The notes: generated by a model not told the origin, from the sequence alone. A DNA stretch of 64,000 nt from Burkholderiales bacterium PBB3 (GCA_002256115.1 NKIK01000006.1:62001-126000), one strand, 5' to 3'; positions 35,841 through 46,019 are shown, numbered from the stretch's first letter. Numbers and translations are program-made.

Positions 35841-37817
35841 ATGGCACTTATTACCCTTCTTGACGCCCAGCTGGCATTTGGGCACGTCCCGCTTCTCGAC
35901 CACGCTGATTTCTCTCTCGAAACCCAAGAGCGTGTGGGCCTGATTGGCCGCAATGGCGCTGGCAAATCGTCCATGCTCAAGATTCTGGGCGGTATGGAGC
36001 GGCCCGACGATGGCACGCTACAGGTGCAAACTGGCACACGCATTTCCTACGTGGCCCAAGAACCCATTCTGGATGGTGATGCTACAGTTTTCATAGCTGT
36101 CCGCGCAGGTTTAGAGCGGGTCATTGGCCTGATTGAAGAGTATTGCCTGGGCCACGGCGACCTGGACGGCATGCAAAGCGAGATCGAAACCCTGGACGGC
36201 TGGAACTGGGAGCAGCGCGTCAATGAAACCCTGCAACGCCTGCACCTGAACCCGGACGCCATCGTCAACACCCTCTCGGGCGGTACCAAAAAACGCGTCG
36301 CACTGGCACAAGCGCTGGTCGCCCAGCCCGATGTGCTGCTGTTGGACGAGCCCACCAATCACCTGGACTTGGACTCCATTGAATGGCTAGAAGGCCTACT
36401 GGTGGACTTCAAGGGCTCCATCATCACGATCACCCACGACCGCTCCTTCCTGGACAACGTGGCGACACGCATTGTGGAACTGGACCGCGGCAAGCTGATG
36501 AGTTACCCCGGCAACTTTGCCGCCTACCTGCTGCAAAAAGAAGAACAGCTGGCGCAAGAGGCGGTGATCAACGCCAAGGCTGACAAGCTGCTGGCGCAGG
36601 AAGAAGTGTGGATTCGCAAAGGCGTGGAAGCGCGCCGCACGCGTGCCACTGCGCGTATCGTGCGCCTAGACGAGCTGCGCAGCAAACGCGAAGCGCGCCG
36701 CGACGTGGTCGGCAGTGTCAACATGGACGTGAACACGGGCGACAAGAGCGGCAAGCTGGTGGCCGAGCTGACGCACGTGTCCAAAACATTCGCGAATGGG
36801 GATACCGAGCGCAAGATCGTCGACAATTTCTCTGCCACCATCCTGCGCGGCGACAAGATTGGCTTGCTGGGCCCCAACGGTGCGGGCAAAACCACGCTGC
36901 TGAAACTGATTCTGGGCGACCATAAGGCCGACCCGGCACCCGCCAATTCGCCCAAGCCCGAACCCGGACACAGCCCCTGGGGCACGGTGCGCCAGGGCGC
37001 GAACATCACCGTGGCCTATTTCGACCAGATGCGCAACGCGCTGGACCTGGACGCGACGCTGGAAGACTTCATCAGCCCCGGCAGTGAGTGGATCGAGATC
37101 GGCAACCAGAAGAAGCACCGCAAGAGCTACCTCGGCGACTTCCTGTTCTCTCCCGCGCGCGCAACATCCCCCGTGCGCAGCTTGAGCGGCGGCGAGCGCA
37201 ACCGCCTGCTGCTGGCGCGTCTGTTCGCTAGACCCGCCAACGTGCTGGTGCTGGATGAGCCGACCAACGACCTGGACATCGACACGCTGGAACTGCTGGA
37301 AGACCTGCTGCAGAACTACGACGGTACGGTGTTTCTGGTCAGCCATGACCGGACCTTCCTGGACAACGTCGTCACCAGCACGATTGCCTACGAGGGTGAT
37401 GCCAAATGGCGCGAGTACGAAGGCGGCGTGAGCGACTGGTTGATCCAAACCAAACGCGCCAACGCCATCAACGCAGCTGCGGGCAAGGCTACGGCCAAGC
37501 CTTTTAACTACGAGCGCGAACAGTTGCAAAAGCAGGAGCAGGCGACTGCCCAAGTGAGCGCGCAAGCGCCGGCCGCCCCTGCCCCGGCCAAAACCAAAAA
37601 ACTCAGCTTCAAAGAGCAACGCGAGCTGGATGGTTTGCCCGACCGCATTGCCGCGCTGGAATCGGAGCAGCAAGCGATTCAGGAAGCGCTGGCGGATGGC
37701 AGCCTGTTTTCCAGCGACAACGCCCGCGCGCTGGAACTGTCTGCCCGCAATACGCAGATCGATGACGAACTGATGGAAGCGCTGGAGCGCTGGGAAGTGC
37801 TAGGCCGCCCGGCCTAA
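35841..37817 (+). CDS. uup: ABC-F ATPase, Uup type
   Basis: 658 residues without membrane helices. Two ABC domains: Walker A GRNGAGKSS near 38, signature LSGGTKKRVALAQAL and Walker B VLLLDEPTNHLDL in the first; GPNGAGKTT near 350, LSGGERNRLLLARL and VLVLDEPTNDLDI in the second. The interdomain linker of charged helices (LLQKEEQLAQEAVINAKADK) is the P-site tRNA interaction motif region of ABC-F proteins. The C-terminal coiled coil (KLSFKEQRELDGLPDRIAAL) identifies the Uup branch, linked in E. coli to ribosome function and to suppression of precise transposon excision. Start ATG 35841; the reading frame upstream lacks a ribosome-binding site. Convergent with the giant kinase, 25 bp apart. Confidence 0.9.
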   Translation: MALITLLDAQLAFGHVPLLDHADFSLETQERVGLIGRNGAGKSSMLKILGGMERPDDGTLQVQTGTRISYVAQEPILDGDATVFIAVRAGLERVIGLIEEYCLGHGDLDGMQSEIETLDGWNWEQRVNETLQRLHLNPDAIVNTLSGGTKKRVALAQALVAQPDVLLLDEPTNHLDLDSIEWLEGLLVDFKGSIITITHDRSFLDNVATRIVELDRGKLMSYPGNFAAYLLQKEEQLAQEAVINAKADKLLAQEEVWIRKGVEARRTRATARIVRLDELRSKREARRDVVGSVNMDVNTGDKSGKLVAELTHVSKTFANGDTERKIVDNFSATILRGDKIGLLGPNGAGKTTLLKLILGDHKADPAPANSPKPEPGHSPWGTVRQGANITVAYFDQMRNALDLDATLEDFISPGSEWIEIGNQKKHRKSYLGDFLFSPARATSPVRSLSGGERNRLLLARLFARPANVLVLDEPTNDLDIDTLELLEDLLQNYDGTVFLVSHDRTFLDNVVTSTIAYEGDAKWREYEGGVSDWLIQTKRANAINAAAGKATAKPFNYEREQLQKQEQATAQVSAQAPAAPAPAKTKKLSFKEQRELDGLPDRIAALESEQQAIQEALADGSLFSSDNARALELSARNTQIDDELMEALERWEVLGRPA

Positions 37818-37842
37818 GGCGCGACCCCACGACGCTAAGCCG

Positions 37843-40800
37843 TTAAGCCGCCAGAAGCGCCTGGCAACAGGCCAGCGCTTTTGCAAACTCCAGGCCGTCC
37901 ATCGCTTGGTCCAAGGCCACGACGGCGGGGCCCAATGCCATACGGTAGGTGGTGCGCAAACCGGCATACACCTCCAGGGCCTGCATGTCGTTGCTCTCCA
38001 ACAGCGCCGCCAGGGCGCTCAACTCAGCGCGAAAGGCCTGCACATCCCCTAGAGAGGGTGCAGCACTGGGGTCAGGCTCGCTCTGCACTGCTGCGTACTG
38101 GACCAGCGCGGGGGTCAGTTCGCGCAAAGTCGCGTCTATGGCCACCTGCAGTGCGCTGACTATTGGAGGGTGTTCCGACAGAGGCAGTGCGCTTTTGCAG
38201 CGCCCTTCCAACTGCGCGGCCACGTGCGCCAAATGGCGCGCACCGACGGTAGAGGCCAACCCTTTTAAGGTGTGCAGGCTGCGCAGGACCTCATGCATAG
38301 CCCCTGTGGACAAACTATCTGCCACCACGGCAGGCAGCTGCGGCAAATCCGCTGCAAAACTCCGCAGCACCTGGCCCAACATGACCGTGTTGCCACCCAA
38401 GCGCTCCAGGGCCGCATGCACATCAAAGTCGGCCGGTACCGGCGGCGTTGGCGTTGACGGTAGTGCTGCCAACGTGGGGGGCCTTGTGGCTGGCGCCGAG
38501 GGGCGGCCCCAACGCAATACGGTGGCGACCAAATGGTCCAGATCAAAGGGCTTGCCGACGTGGTCGTTCATACCTGCGGCCAGGCAGGCGATGCGGTCAG
38601 AATCCATGGCATTGGCTGTCATGGCAATCACCGGGAGGTCTGTCAGGCCCATCTGCGTGCGCAAGATCTGTGTCGCGGTGTAGCCGTCCATCACCGGCAT
38701 TTGCACGTCCATCAGCACTACATCAAACGGAGCCAAGGCACTGGCGATGGCTTGGACGCCCAGCGCACCGTCATCTGCCAAGGTGATGACGGCCCCCTCG
38801 GCACTGAGCAAGCCTTCGGCCACCATCTGGTTGATTTTGTTGTCTTCCACCACCAAGATGCGCAGGCCCAGCAGGCGCTGGGGCTTGACGGCAGAGGTGC
38901 GCATCGGCGTGCTAACACCGCTTACCGCAGCGCGGCTGGCCGACTGCGCCTCCGCGACCGCATCGTGCAGCATGGCGGCGGTGACGGGCTTGACCAAAAA
39001 GCCGTCCAACAGCGCCTTCTCACTAGCGCTGCGCTGGTCCAGCATGTCACGGCCATGGGCAGTCACCATGATGAGCAGGGCGCGCGCCACGGCACCCGAG
39101 CCTTGCGCCGTGGATGCAGGGGCGGTGAATTCTGGCGCGGCGCGTATCGCATGGCTGGTCTGCCAGCCATCCATCTCAGGCATGTGCCAATCTAAAAATA
39201 CAGCCCCATAGGGTGCGCCCGTGGCTGCACCCTGCTGCACCTGGGCCAGGGCCTGCTGACCCGTGGTCGCGGCATCCACCTGCCACCCCAGCGATTGCCC
39301 CATGTGCACCAGGATGTCGCGGGCCAGCGGGTTGTCATCCACCACCAGGACGCGCAGGCCGCTGTTGGCGGTGTCCAACGCGGTGTGCACAGCCCAGGCG
39401 TCTGGCAGAGCCGATGCGTCGGCCAATGCGAGGCGGATTTGAAAGTAAAACGTGCTGCCCTGGCCCAGGGCGCTGCGCAAATGCAGCTCTCCACCCAGCA
39501 GCGATGTCAAGCGGCTCGATATCGCCAGCCCCAGACCGGTGCCACCAAAGCGGCGCGTCGTATTCGCCTCCGCTTGGGAAAACCCGCTAAAGATGTGCTG
39601 CTGGTTTTCTGGGGCAATGCCGATACCGCTGTCTTGCACGGCAAACTCCACCAACACGGCGTCTGGGTTGCGCTCCAAGACGCGCAAACGTAGCATCACT
39701 TCGCCTTGGCTGGTGAACTTGATCGCGTTGCCCGCCAGGTTGATCAGCACTTGCTGCAACCGCATATCGTCCCCCACCAGCACCGGCGGCAGGTCGGGGT
39801 CAATATCAAACAGGATTTCAATGTCCTTCTGTCCGAGGTTGGCCGACAAAATCACCGACAAGTCGCGCAGCATCTGCTCAGGCCGAAAGGGCCGCGGGTC
39901 CAGTGTCATCTTGCCGGCCTCTACTTTGGAGAAATCCAGAATGTCATTGAGCAAGCCCAGCAAGGAGCGGGCGGCCGCTTCGGTCTTGCCCGCGTAGTCG
40001 GTTTGGCGCGGCGTGAGCTCGGTGTTTTGCAAGAGCTTGAGCATGCCCAAAATGGCATTCATAGGCGTGCGGATTTCATGGCTCATATTGGCCAAAAACT
40101 GGCTCTTGGAGCGCGAGGCTTCTTGTGCCGATTCGGTGGCCAGCACCAAATCGGTCACGTCGACCCGAAAGCCCACCGAGTAACCCGCCTCGGTGCGCCG
40201 CTCGACCACTCGCACAATGCGGCCCGACGCCAGGCGCTGCTGCAGCCGTGAATGCGCCTGGTTGTGCTGCGCCATGCGCTCTTGCATCCATTCGTCAATG
40301 CGCCCCAGGGCCTCGGGGTACTGCCCCTGCTGCGCGCCAAAGCGAATGATGTCTTCAAACCGATTGCCCAACACCAGCATCGGTGCAACCAGGGGGTAGA
40401 ACTCGAAATAGCGGTGGTTGCAGAGCACCAGGCGGTCCTCGGCGTCGTACACCACAAAGGCATCGTCCAGCGCTTCAATCGACGACGTCAACAAGGCCTG
40501 CGAATGGCGCACCTCTTGCGCCGACTGCTCTGCACCGCGCAGCGCGTGGCGTAGCTCGGCATCCTTCAGCAACAATTCTTGCTCGCGCTCGCGGCGCTCG
40601 CTAATGTCTTGAAACGCACCCAGCAACATGACGGGCTTGTCGCCCTCAAACTCCACTTCCCCCACAGCGCGCACCCAGATAGAGCGGCCCTTGGCCGTCA
40701 TCATGGGCAGCTCCAGGTCCCAACCCGCTCCGGTGGCAATGGCGTGCGCGACTGCAGCCTCAATGACCGGCCGGGCATCCGGCGCGTAGAACTGAATCGC

Positions 40801-43170
40801 TTTTTCAATCTCGGGCACAAAATCGTCTGCCACTTCGTGGATACGGCGCGTCTCTTGGGACCAGTGGACACTGCTGTCCTTGAGGTCCACACGCCAGCCG
40901 CCCACACCCGCAATGCGGCCGGCCCGATCCAAAAAGGCCTCACTCTCCGCCAGCGCCTCCTGCGCACGCTTGACCTCGGTGATATCGAAATTGACCCCGA
41001 TCAGGCGCACGGCACGGCCGCTGGCATCGCGCGCCGCACGCGCGGCGGCGCGCACATGGCGCACCTCGCCGCTGGGCCACACGATGCGGTAGTCGCCCCC
41101 AAAGGCCTTGTCGTTGCGAATGATCTGTTGCAGCGCAATTTCAAAGCGTCCCTTGTCGTCCGGGTGCAGACTGCCCATCAGGACCTGAAGGGCGGGTGTA
41201 TCGGCCTGGGGCGTCCTGCGGTACAGGTGGTACATCTGCGCATCCCAGGTCAGAACGCGCGTGTCCAACTCCCACTCCCAGACGCCAATGCCCGCACTGT
41301 CGGCCGCCAAGGCGAAGCGCTGGCTGGTTCTCAGGACGGCGGCCTCGGCCATCTTGCGGTCATGGATGTCCTGCGTGGACCCGGCCATGCGGTTGGGTTG
41401 GCCTTGCGCATCCCTAAAAACTTTGGAGCGCAGCCTGAACCAACGGTAACCCGCCTCCTTGGTGCGCAGTTGCAGCTCCAGGTCATAGGCCGGGCCGCCC
41501 GCCAGGGTGGCCATCATCATGCTACGGCTCTGCGCGACAAAGTCGGGGTGCATGATGTCGCGGTGGCTGGTGACGCTGGGCGCTAGTTCATGCGGCAAGT
41601 AGCCCAACATGGTGTGGTAGTTGGGAGACCACCACTGCGCATCTTGCGTGATGTCCATCCAGTCCCAAAACCCATCGTTGCCGCCTTCAATGGCCAGCGC
41701 CATCCGGTCCGACAACTCGGCGATTTTTTGCTGGTCATTCATCCGCTCGGTGATGTCGGTGGCGATCTCCATAAACCCCAACAAGCCCCCCTGGGCATCC
41801 CGAATGGGCTGCAGTTCGGTGTCGGCCCAGTACTCGCGCCCTTCTTTGCTACGGTTCAGTATCTGGAAGCGGCAGGGCTCGCCACGGTGGGTGGCCTGGT
41901 CTAACGTGTACAGCACCTCTAAGGGTGCTTTGCCGCTGGACAGCAGCTCACCCGGTGTTTTGCCCAAAGCTTCTTCCAGGCTATAGCCGGTCAAGCGGCA
42001 GAACCCGGCATTGACCCAGGTAATACGGGATTGGGCATCGGAAATCACCACCGCATTGCTGGTGTGCTGCACCACACGGGCCAGGCGGTCCAAGTCCGCC
42101 GTCATGCTTTGCGCCAGTTGGTGCGCCCGCGCATGGCCCGACGCTAGCAACCACACCGCGAGCGCCATCAGGCCACTGGAAACCAGCCCCAACAGCGTGG
42201 CCAAGGCCAGGCTGGAGCGGTCTTGCTGACTTTCATAGCCCGGCGTGCTGCGCACATGCAGGCTGAGCACGGTGCCCGCAGCCTCTAGCGTGCGCTGCAT
42301 GGCAAACTTGGCTGGCGCAGCTGCTGCTATCGCATCCGGGGGGCTGCCACTGCCGTACACCCACTGCTGCGGATCGCGCTCCAGGCCCTGGTACAGATCA
42401 AAGTCCAGCAGCGCATCACCCGACTCCAAGACACCTTCAAACAGCTTGGAGGCCACGATGGGGGCGAAGCCCAAGCCCACCAAGGCGGCGCGGCGCTGCG
42501 CGGGCGTAGCGGGGTCACGTCCGGGTACAAAAAAAGGCACAAACAAGAAAAACCCAGGTGTTTGCACGCCCCCGTGCTCCACAAGGACTTTGCCGCTGAG
42601 CGCTGGATCGCCCGTCGCCACGGCACGCTCGGCGGCTTCGCGGCGCACGGCATCTTGGCCGATGTCCGTGCCCCGCAGTGCGCGGTTGTCCGCTATCGGC
42701 TCAATGAAGCGTACGACCCACAGGTCTGCTGCGGTGCCTGATGTGTGCACCGCAAAGTCAGGGGCATGGTCGGCCCGCACGGTGGCTACAAACCGATCCA
42801 AATCGCCCCGCAGCACCCGCTGCACCAGACCAAAGCCCTGAATGCCCGGAAACTCGTTTTTCAAGTCCCGCGAGTCCACGTAGGCCCGAAACTCCGATTG
42901 ATCGACGCTGCGGCTGGCCGCGTAGGTGCCGCGCAAACCCTTGAGACCGAACTGGCCCAGCGTCAAACGGCGCAGCACGTCGCGCTCCATGCGGTCGGCC
43001 TGGTTGTAAAACTGGGCTCGGGCCACCTCGTCCAGATTAGATCGCTGCCACAGCACACCTGCAGTGGTAAAGCCCAAGCCAATCAACAATGCCACCAGCG
43101 CGATCAGCATCGCCTTGCGCTGCGTCAGCCCCTGGCTAAGCCAGCGGACCAGATTCGGGTGTGGCTTCAT
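37843..43170 (-). CDS. CHASE-PAS hybrid sensor histidine kinase with two receivers and Hpt
   Basis: 1775 residues. Membrane helix at about 20-42 (AMLIALVALLIGLGFTTAGV), periplasmic CHASE domain (about 55-290; FPGIQGFGLVQRV) and a second helix (LATLLGLVSSGLMALAVWLL). Then a series of PAS/PAC units (about 370-960; for example TWVNAGFCRLTGYSLEEALG), HisKA with SHEIRTPMN and His near 1030, HATPase with [18 protein letters not shown], receiver 1 (VLVVDDNPLARD near 1275), receiver 2 (ILVVEDNKINQMV; LMDVQMPVMDG near 1486) and Hpt (LHTLKGLAS, His near 1633). Same phosphorelay plan as the TPR-GAF kinase at 12773, but membrane-bound. CHASE senses small extracellular ligands. No response regulator gene is adjacent, so the final output is encoded elsewhere. 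Confidence 0.9.
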   Translation of the reverse strand: MKPHPNLVRWLSQGLTQRKAMLIALVALLIGLGFTTAGVLWQRSNLDEVARAQFYNQADRMERDVLRRLTLGQFGLKGLRGTYAASRSVDQSEFRAYVDSRDLKNEFPGIQGFGLVQRVLRGDLDRFVATVRADHAPDFAVHTSGTAADLWVVRFIEPIADNRALRGTDIGQDAVRREAAERAVATGDPALSGKVLVEHGGVQTPGFFLFVPFFVPGRDPATPAQRRAALVGLGFAPIVASKLFEGVLESGDALLDFDLYQGLERDPQQWVYGSGSPPDAIAAAAPAKFAMQRTLEAAGTVLSLHVRSTPGYESQQDRSSLALATLLGLVSSGLMALAVWLLASGHARAHQLAQSMTADLDRLARVVQHTSNAVVISDAQSRITWVNAGFCRLTGYSLEEALGKTPGELLSSGKAPLEVLYTLDQATHRGEPCRFQILNRSKEGREYWADTELQPIRDAQGGLLGFMEIATDITERMNDQQKIAELSDRMALAIEGGNDGFWDWMDITQDAQWWSPNYHTMLGYLPHELAPSVTSHRDIMHPDFVAQSRSMMMATLAGGPAYDLELQLRTKEAGYRWFRLRSKVFRDAQGQPNRMAGSTQDIHDRKMAEAAVLRTSQRFALAADSAGIGVWEWELDTRVLTWDAQMYHLYRRTPQADTPALQVLMGSLHPDDKGRFEIALQQIIRNDKAFGGDYRIVWPSGEVRHVRAAARAARDASGRAVRLIGVNFDITEVKRAQEALAESEAFLDRAGRIAGVGGWRVDLKDSSVHWSQETRRIHEVADDFVPEIEKAIQFYAPDARPVIEAAVAHAIATGAGWDLELPMMTAKGRSIWVRAVGEVEFEGDKPVMLLGAFQDISERREREQELLLKDAELRHALRGAEQSAQEVRHSQALLTSSIEALDDAFVVYDAEDRLVLCNHRYFEFYPLVAPMLVLGNRFEDIIRFGAQQGQYPEALGRIDEWMQERMAQHNQAHSRLQQRLASGRIVRVVERRTEAGYSVGFRVDVTDLVLATESAQEASRSKSQFLANMSHEIRTPMNAILGMLKLLQNTELTPRQTDYAGKTEAAARSLLGLLNDILDFSKVEAGKMTLDPRPFRPEQMLRDLSVILSANLGQKDIEILFDIDPDLPPVLVGDDMRLQQVLINLAGNAIKFTSQGEVMLRLRVLERNPDAVLVEFAVQDSGIGIAPENQQHIFSGFSQAEANTTRRFGGTGLGLAISSRLTSLLGGELHLRSALGQGSTFYFQIRLALADASALPDAWAVHTALDTANSGLRVLVVDDNPLARDILVHMGQSLGWQVDAATTGQQALAQVQQGAATGAPYGAVFLDWHMPEMDGWQTSHAIRAAPEFTAPASTAQGSGAVARALLIMVTAHGRDMLDQRSASEKALLDGFLVKPVTAAMLHDAVAEAQSASRAAVSGVSTPMRTSAVKPQRLLGLRILVVEDNKINQMVAEGLLSAEGAVITLADDGALGVQAIASALAPFDVVLMDVQMPVMDGYTATQILRTQMGLTDLPVIAMTANAMDSDRIACLAAGMNDHVGKPFDLDHLVATVLRWGRPSAPATRPPTLAALPSTPTPPVPADFDVHAALERLGGNTVMLGQVLRSFAADLPQLPAVVADSLSTGAMHEVLRSLHTLKGLASTVGARHLAHVAAQLEGRCKSALPLSEHPPIVSALQVAIDATLRELTPALVQYAAVQSEPDPSAAPSLGDVQAFRAELSALAALLESNDMQALEVYAGLRTTYRMALGPAVVALDQAMDGLEFAKALACCQALLAA

Positions 43171-43248
43171 GTCAAAGCAGGATATCAGAGCCCGGCTTCA
43201 TTTCAAGAGGCGGCCCACCACCACCACTTCACCACTACCTGCGGCGGC

Positions 43249-44499
43249 TTAAACCACGCCGTCGCGGCGCAGCGTGGCAATCGCGTCCGGGCTCAGGCCC
43301 AGACCGGCCAAAACCTCATCGGTATGCGCACCCAAACCGGGGGGCGCGTTTTTCAACACAGGTGGTGTGTCCAGCAAGCGCAGGGGGCTGGCCACTGTCG
43401 CTATTGATTTAATAGCTGCTCCCGCATATTTCATGGACTCTGCAGCCTGATTGACCACTAAATTTCGGGCTACGGCCTGCGGCTCGGCAAAGGCCTGGTC
43501 GATGCGGTTGATCGGCCCGCAGGGCACAGCGTGATGCCCCAATAGCTCGACCCAATCTTCCGTGGTACGCGTGCGCGTCACTTCCACCATGGCCGGGATC
43601 AATGCGCTGCGGTGGATATTGCGTGCCGCCGTGGTGGCAAAGCGCGCGTCCGCCGCCCACTCCGGCTTGCCCACCGCGTGGCTGAAGCGGCTGAACTGGC
43701 CGTCATTGCCAATGGCCAACAGCATCGCACCATCCAGCGTGGGAAAGTCTTGGTAAGGTGCCAGGCTCGGGTGGCTATTGCCCTGGCGCTGTGGCACCGC
43801 GCCGGTGTTCAGGTAACCCGCCGCCTGGTTGGCCAGGATGGCCATGCCCACATCCAGCAGGCTCATGTCAATGCGCTGGCCAACACCGGTGCGGTGGCGC
43901 ACCTCGATAGCGGCCAGGATGGCCGCTGTGGCATAGATGCCGGTGAACACGTCGGTGATGGCCACACCCGCACGCATAGGGCCTTCCCCCGGCGCACCAT
44001 CAGGCTGGCCGGTGATGCTCATCATGCCGCTCATGGCCTGGATCATCAGGTCGTAGCCCGCGCGCTCGGCATACGGCCCGGTCTGGCCAAAGCCAGTGAT
44101 GGAGCAATAAATCAGGCGTGGGTTGATAGCTTTGAGGCTTTCATAGTCCAGCCCGTAGTGCGCCAGGCCGCCCACCTTGAAGTTCTCCACCAACACATCA
44201 CTCTCCGCCGCCATTTGTTTGATGAGGGCCTGGCCTTCGGGCTTGGCGATGTCGATGGTGATGGAGCGCTTGTTGCGGTTGCAACTGGTGAAGTAGCTGG
44301 CATGGGTGGTGGCGTTGCCGTGTTCGTCTTTGAGGAAGGGCGGGCCCCAGTGGCGCGTATCGTCGCCCTCGCCTGGTTTTTCGACCTTGATGACGTCGGC
44401 GCCCAGGTCGGCCAGCATTTGGGTGCACCAGGGGCCGGCTAACACTCTAGAGAGGTCTAGGACTTTGATGTGGGGGAGGGCTGATTGTTTTTCTGTCAT
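43249..44499 (-). CDS. CaiB/BaiF-family CoA-transferase, probably glutarate CoA-transferase
   Basis: 416 residues with the family III CoA-transferase pattern: VLDLSRVLAGPWCTQMLADL, GADVIKVEKPGEGDDTRHW, NRNKRSITIDIAKPEG, and YDLMIQAMSGMMSITG with the catalytic Asp. The C-terminal PPGLGAHTDEVLAGLGL is also typical. Next to glutaryl-CoA dehydrogenase and a divergent LysR gene, it most likely activates glutarate to glutaryl-CoA (gcdG-type), as in Pseudomonas. Oddly, residues SMKYAGAAIKSIA come from a copy of the dispersed repeat read in frame (43400-43436), just before the conserved VASPLRLLDTP. The insertion lies in a variable surface region, so activity may survive. Confidence 0.85.
   Translation of the reverse strand: MTEKQSALPHIKVLDLSRVLAGPWCTQMLADLGADVIKVEKPGEGDDTRHWGPPFLKDEHGNATTHASYFTSCNRNKRSITIDIAKPEGQALIKQMAAESDVLVENFKVGGLAHYGLDYESLKAINPRLIYCSITGFGQTGPYAERAGYDLMIQAMSGMMSITGQPDGAPGEGPMRAGVAITDVFTGIYATAAILAAIEVRHRTGVGQRIDMSLLDVGMAILANQAAGYLNTGAVPQRQGNSHPSLAPYQDFPTLDGAMLLAIGNDGQFSRFSHAVGKPEWAADARFATTAARNIHRSALIPAMVEVTRTRTTEDWVELLGHHAVPCGPINRIDQAFAEPQAVARNLVVNQAAESMKYAGAAIKSIATVASPLRLLDTPPVLKNAPPGLGAHTDEVLAGLGLSPDAIATLRRDGVV
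43400..43436 (-). repeat. Dispersed repeat, copy E, inside a coding sequence
   Basis: On the minus strand, TGCGGGAGCAGCT is identical to the family core and is followed by ATTAAATCAATAGC; about 30 of 37 bases match copy A. It is in the opposite orientation to all intergenic copies but is read in frame within the CoA-transferase. Confidence 0.75.
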
Positions 44500-44583
44500 T
44501 GCTTTGTTCTTTAGTGTTGATGGTGGGTGACTGGGGGATTGCTTTGATTTGTTACTTCCTCATGTCCCCCCTCACTCCCCCCG

Positions 44584-44794
44584 CCCTCTCTCGCCCCCGC
44601 CGGGGCGAAAGAGGGAGCCTAACAGCCGTATTTGGCTGCGTATGCAAACAAGAGAAGTACACGCGCTGATTGGCGTTGGGACATCAGCGTTCGTTGTCTC
44701 AACGCCAACTGGTGCGTGTACTTCACACCTTCAAAGACAAGGCCAAATACGGCTGTCCGGCTCCCCTTTCCGCCCTGGCGAGGGTGGAAAGGGG
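44584..44794. repeat. Inverted-repeat element with a large imperfect hairpin
   Basis: Two inverted copies of a unit of about 105 bp. The arms 44613-44684 and 44695-44764 pair in three blocks (ACAGCCGTATTTGGC, GAAGTACACGC, TTGGCGTTG) around a symmetrical internal loop. Each arm is flanked by its own GC-rich hairpin (44584-44615 and 44763-44794). It lies between the stop of the glutaryl-CoA dehydrogenase gene and the start of the CoA-transferase gene. Confidence 0.8.
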
Positions 44795-44828
44795 CGGGGG
44801 GGATAGGGGGTGTGTTGGAAATTGGAAA

Positions 44829-46019
44829 TTAAAACGCAGCAATCCCCGTCTGCGCTCTCCCCAATATCAGCGCATGAATGTCATGCGTCCCCTCATAAGT
44901 GTTGACGACTTCCAAATTCACCAAATGCCGCGCCACCCCAAACTCATCGCTAATCCCGTTACCCCCCATCATGTCCCGCGCCAGCCGCGCAATATCCAAA
45001 GCCTTGCCACACGAATTGCGCTTCAGGATCGACGTGATCTCCACAGAATCCGTGCCCTCATCCTTCATGCGCCCCAGCCGCAAACACCCCTGCAAGCCCA
45101 GCGCAATTTCGGTTTGCATATCCGCCAGCTTCTTTTGAATCAACTGGTTGGCAGCCAACGGTTTGCCGAACTGTTTGCGGTCCATGGTGTATTGGCGTGA
45201 GCGGAACCAGCAGTCTTCGGCTGCGCCCAAAGCGCCCCAGGCAATGCCGTAGCGCGCGCTGTTCAGGCAGGTGAAGGGGCCTTTCAAGCCGCGTATTTCG
45301 GGAAAGGCGTTTTCTTCGGGGCAGAACACGCCATCCATGACGATTTCGCCGGTGACGGAGGCACGCAGGCCCACCTTGCCGTGGATGGCGGGCGCGCTCA
45401 AACCTGCCATGCCTTTTTCCAGAATGAAGCCGCGGATCGGGCCGACCTGGCCGCCTTCGCTCACCTCTTTGGCCCAGACCACAAACACGTCGGCCATCGG
45501 GCTGTTGCTGATCCACATCTTGCTACCACTGAGCTTGTAGCCGCCGGGCACTTTGTGGGCGCGGGTGGCCATGCTGCCGGGATCGGAGCCATGGTCGGGC
45601 TCTGTGAGGCCAAAGCAGCCGATGAACTCGCCCGTGGCCAGCTTGGGAAGGTATTTTTGGCGTTGCGCCTCGGTGCCAAATTCAAAAATCGGCACCATCA
45701 CCAAGCTGCTTTGCACGCTCATCATGCTGCGGTAGCCGCTGTCCACGCGCTCCACTTCGCGGGCGATCAGTCCATAGGCCACATAGTTCAGGCCGGGGCC
45801 GCCGTATTGCTCGGGGATCGTGGGGCCGAGCAAACCCAGTTCGCCCATTTCCCGAAAGATCGCCGGGTCGGTCGTGCCATCCCGAAAGGCCTGGGTCACG
45901 CGCGGCAGCAGTTTGTCCTGGCAGTAGGCGGCGGCGGCATCGCGCACCATGCGCTCGTCATCGCTAAGCTGGCTGTCCAGCAAAAAGGGGTCTTGCCAAT
46001 TGAAAGCGGCATGGGCCAT
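44829..46019 (-). CDS. gcdH: Glutaryl-CoA dehydrogenase
   Basis: 396 residues, the usual length, with the acyl-CoA dehydrogenase fold: N-terminal [36 protein letters not shown]-contact segments [16 protein letters not shown] and [20 protein letters not shown], and the C-terminal [20 protein letters not shown]. The catalytic Glu sits in [20 protein letters not shown], a signature specific to glutaryl-CoA dehydrogenases. It oxidises and decarboxylates glutaryl-CoA to crotonyl-CoA using FAD, in lysine, tryptophan and glutarate degradation. Same strand as the CoA-transferase but separated from it by the inverted-repeat element; divergent from the LysR gene at 46262, its likely regulator. Start ATG 46019. 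Confidence 0.95.
   Translation of the reverse strand: MAHAAFNWQDPFLLDSQLSDDERMVRDAAAAYCQDKLLPRVTQAFRDGTTDPAIFREMGELGLLGPTIPEQYGGPGLNYVAYGLIAREVERVDSGYRSMMSVQSSLVMVPIFEFGTEAQRQKYLPKLATGEFIGCFGLTEPDHGSDPGSMATRAHKVPGGYKLSGSKMWISNSPMADVFVVWAKEVSEGGQVGPIRGFILEKGMAGLSAPAIHGKVGLRASVTGEIVMDGVFCPEENAFPEIRGLKGPFTCLNSARYGIAWGALGAAEDCWFRSRQYTMDRKQFGKPLAANQLIQKKLADMQTEIALGLQGCLRLGRMKDEGTDSVEITSILKRNSCGKALDIARLARDMMGGNGISDEFGVARHLVNLEVVNTYEGTHDIHALILGRAQTGIAAF

Noticed and set aside
36081..36115. GCTACAGTTTTCATAGCTGT inside uup looked like a degenerate dispersed repeat
   Set aside because: The encoded DATVFIAVRAGLERV matches the conserved Uup segment, so the similarity is explained by the protein.
36666..37673. 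Minus-strand frame of 335 codons opposite uup
   Set aside because: Antisense shadow; the plus strand encodes an unmistakable ABC-F ATPase.
40579..41586. Plus-strand frame of 335 codons opposite the CHASE-PAS kinase
   Set aside because: Antisense shadow of conserved PAS domains.
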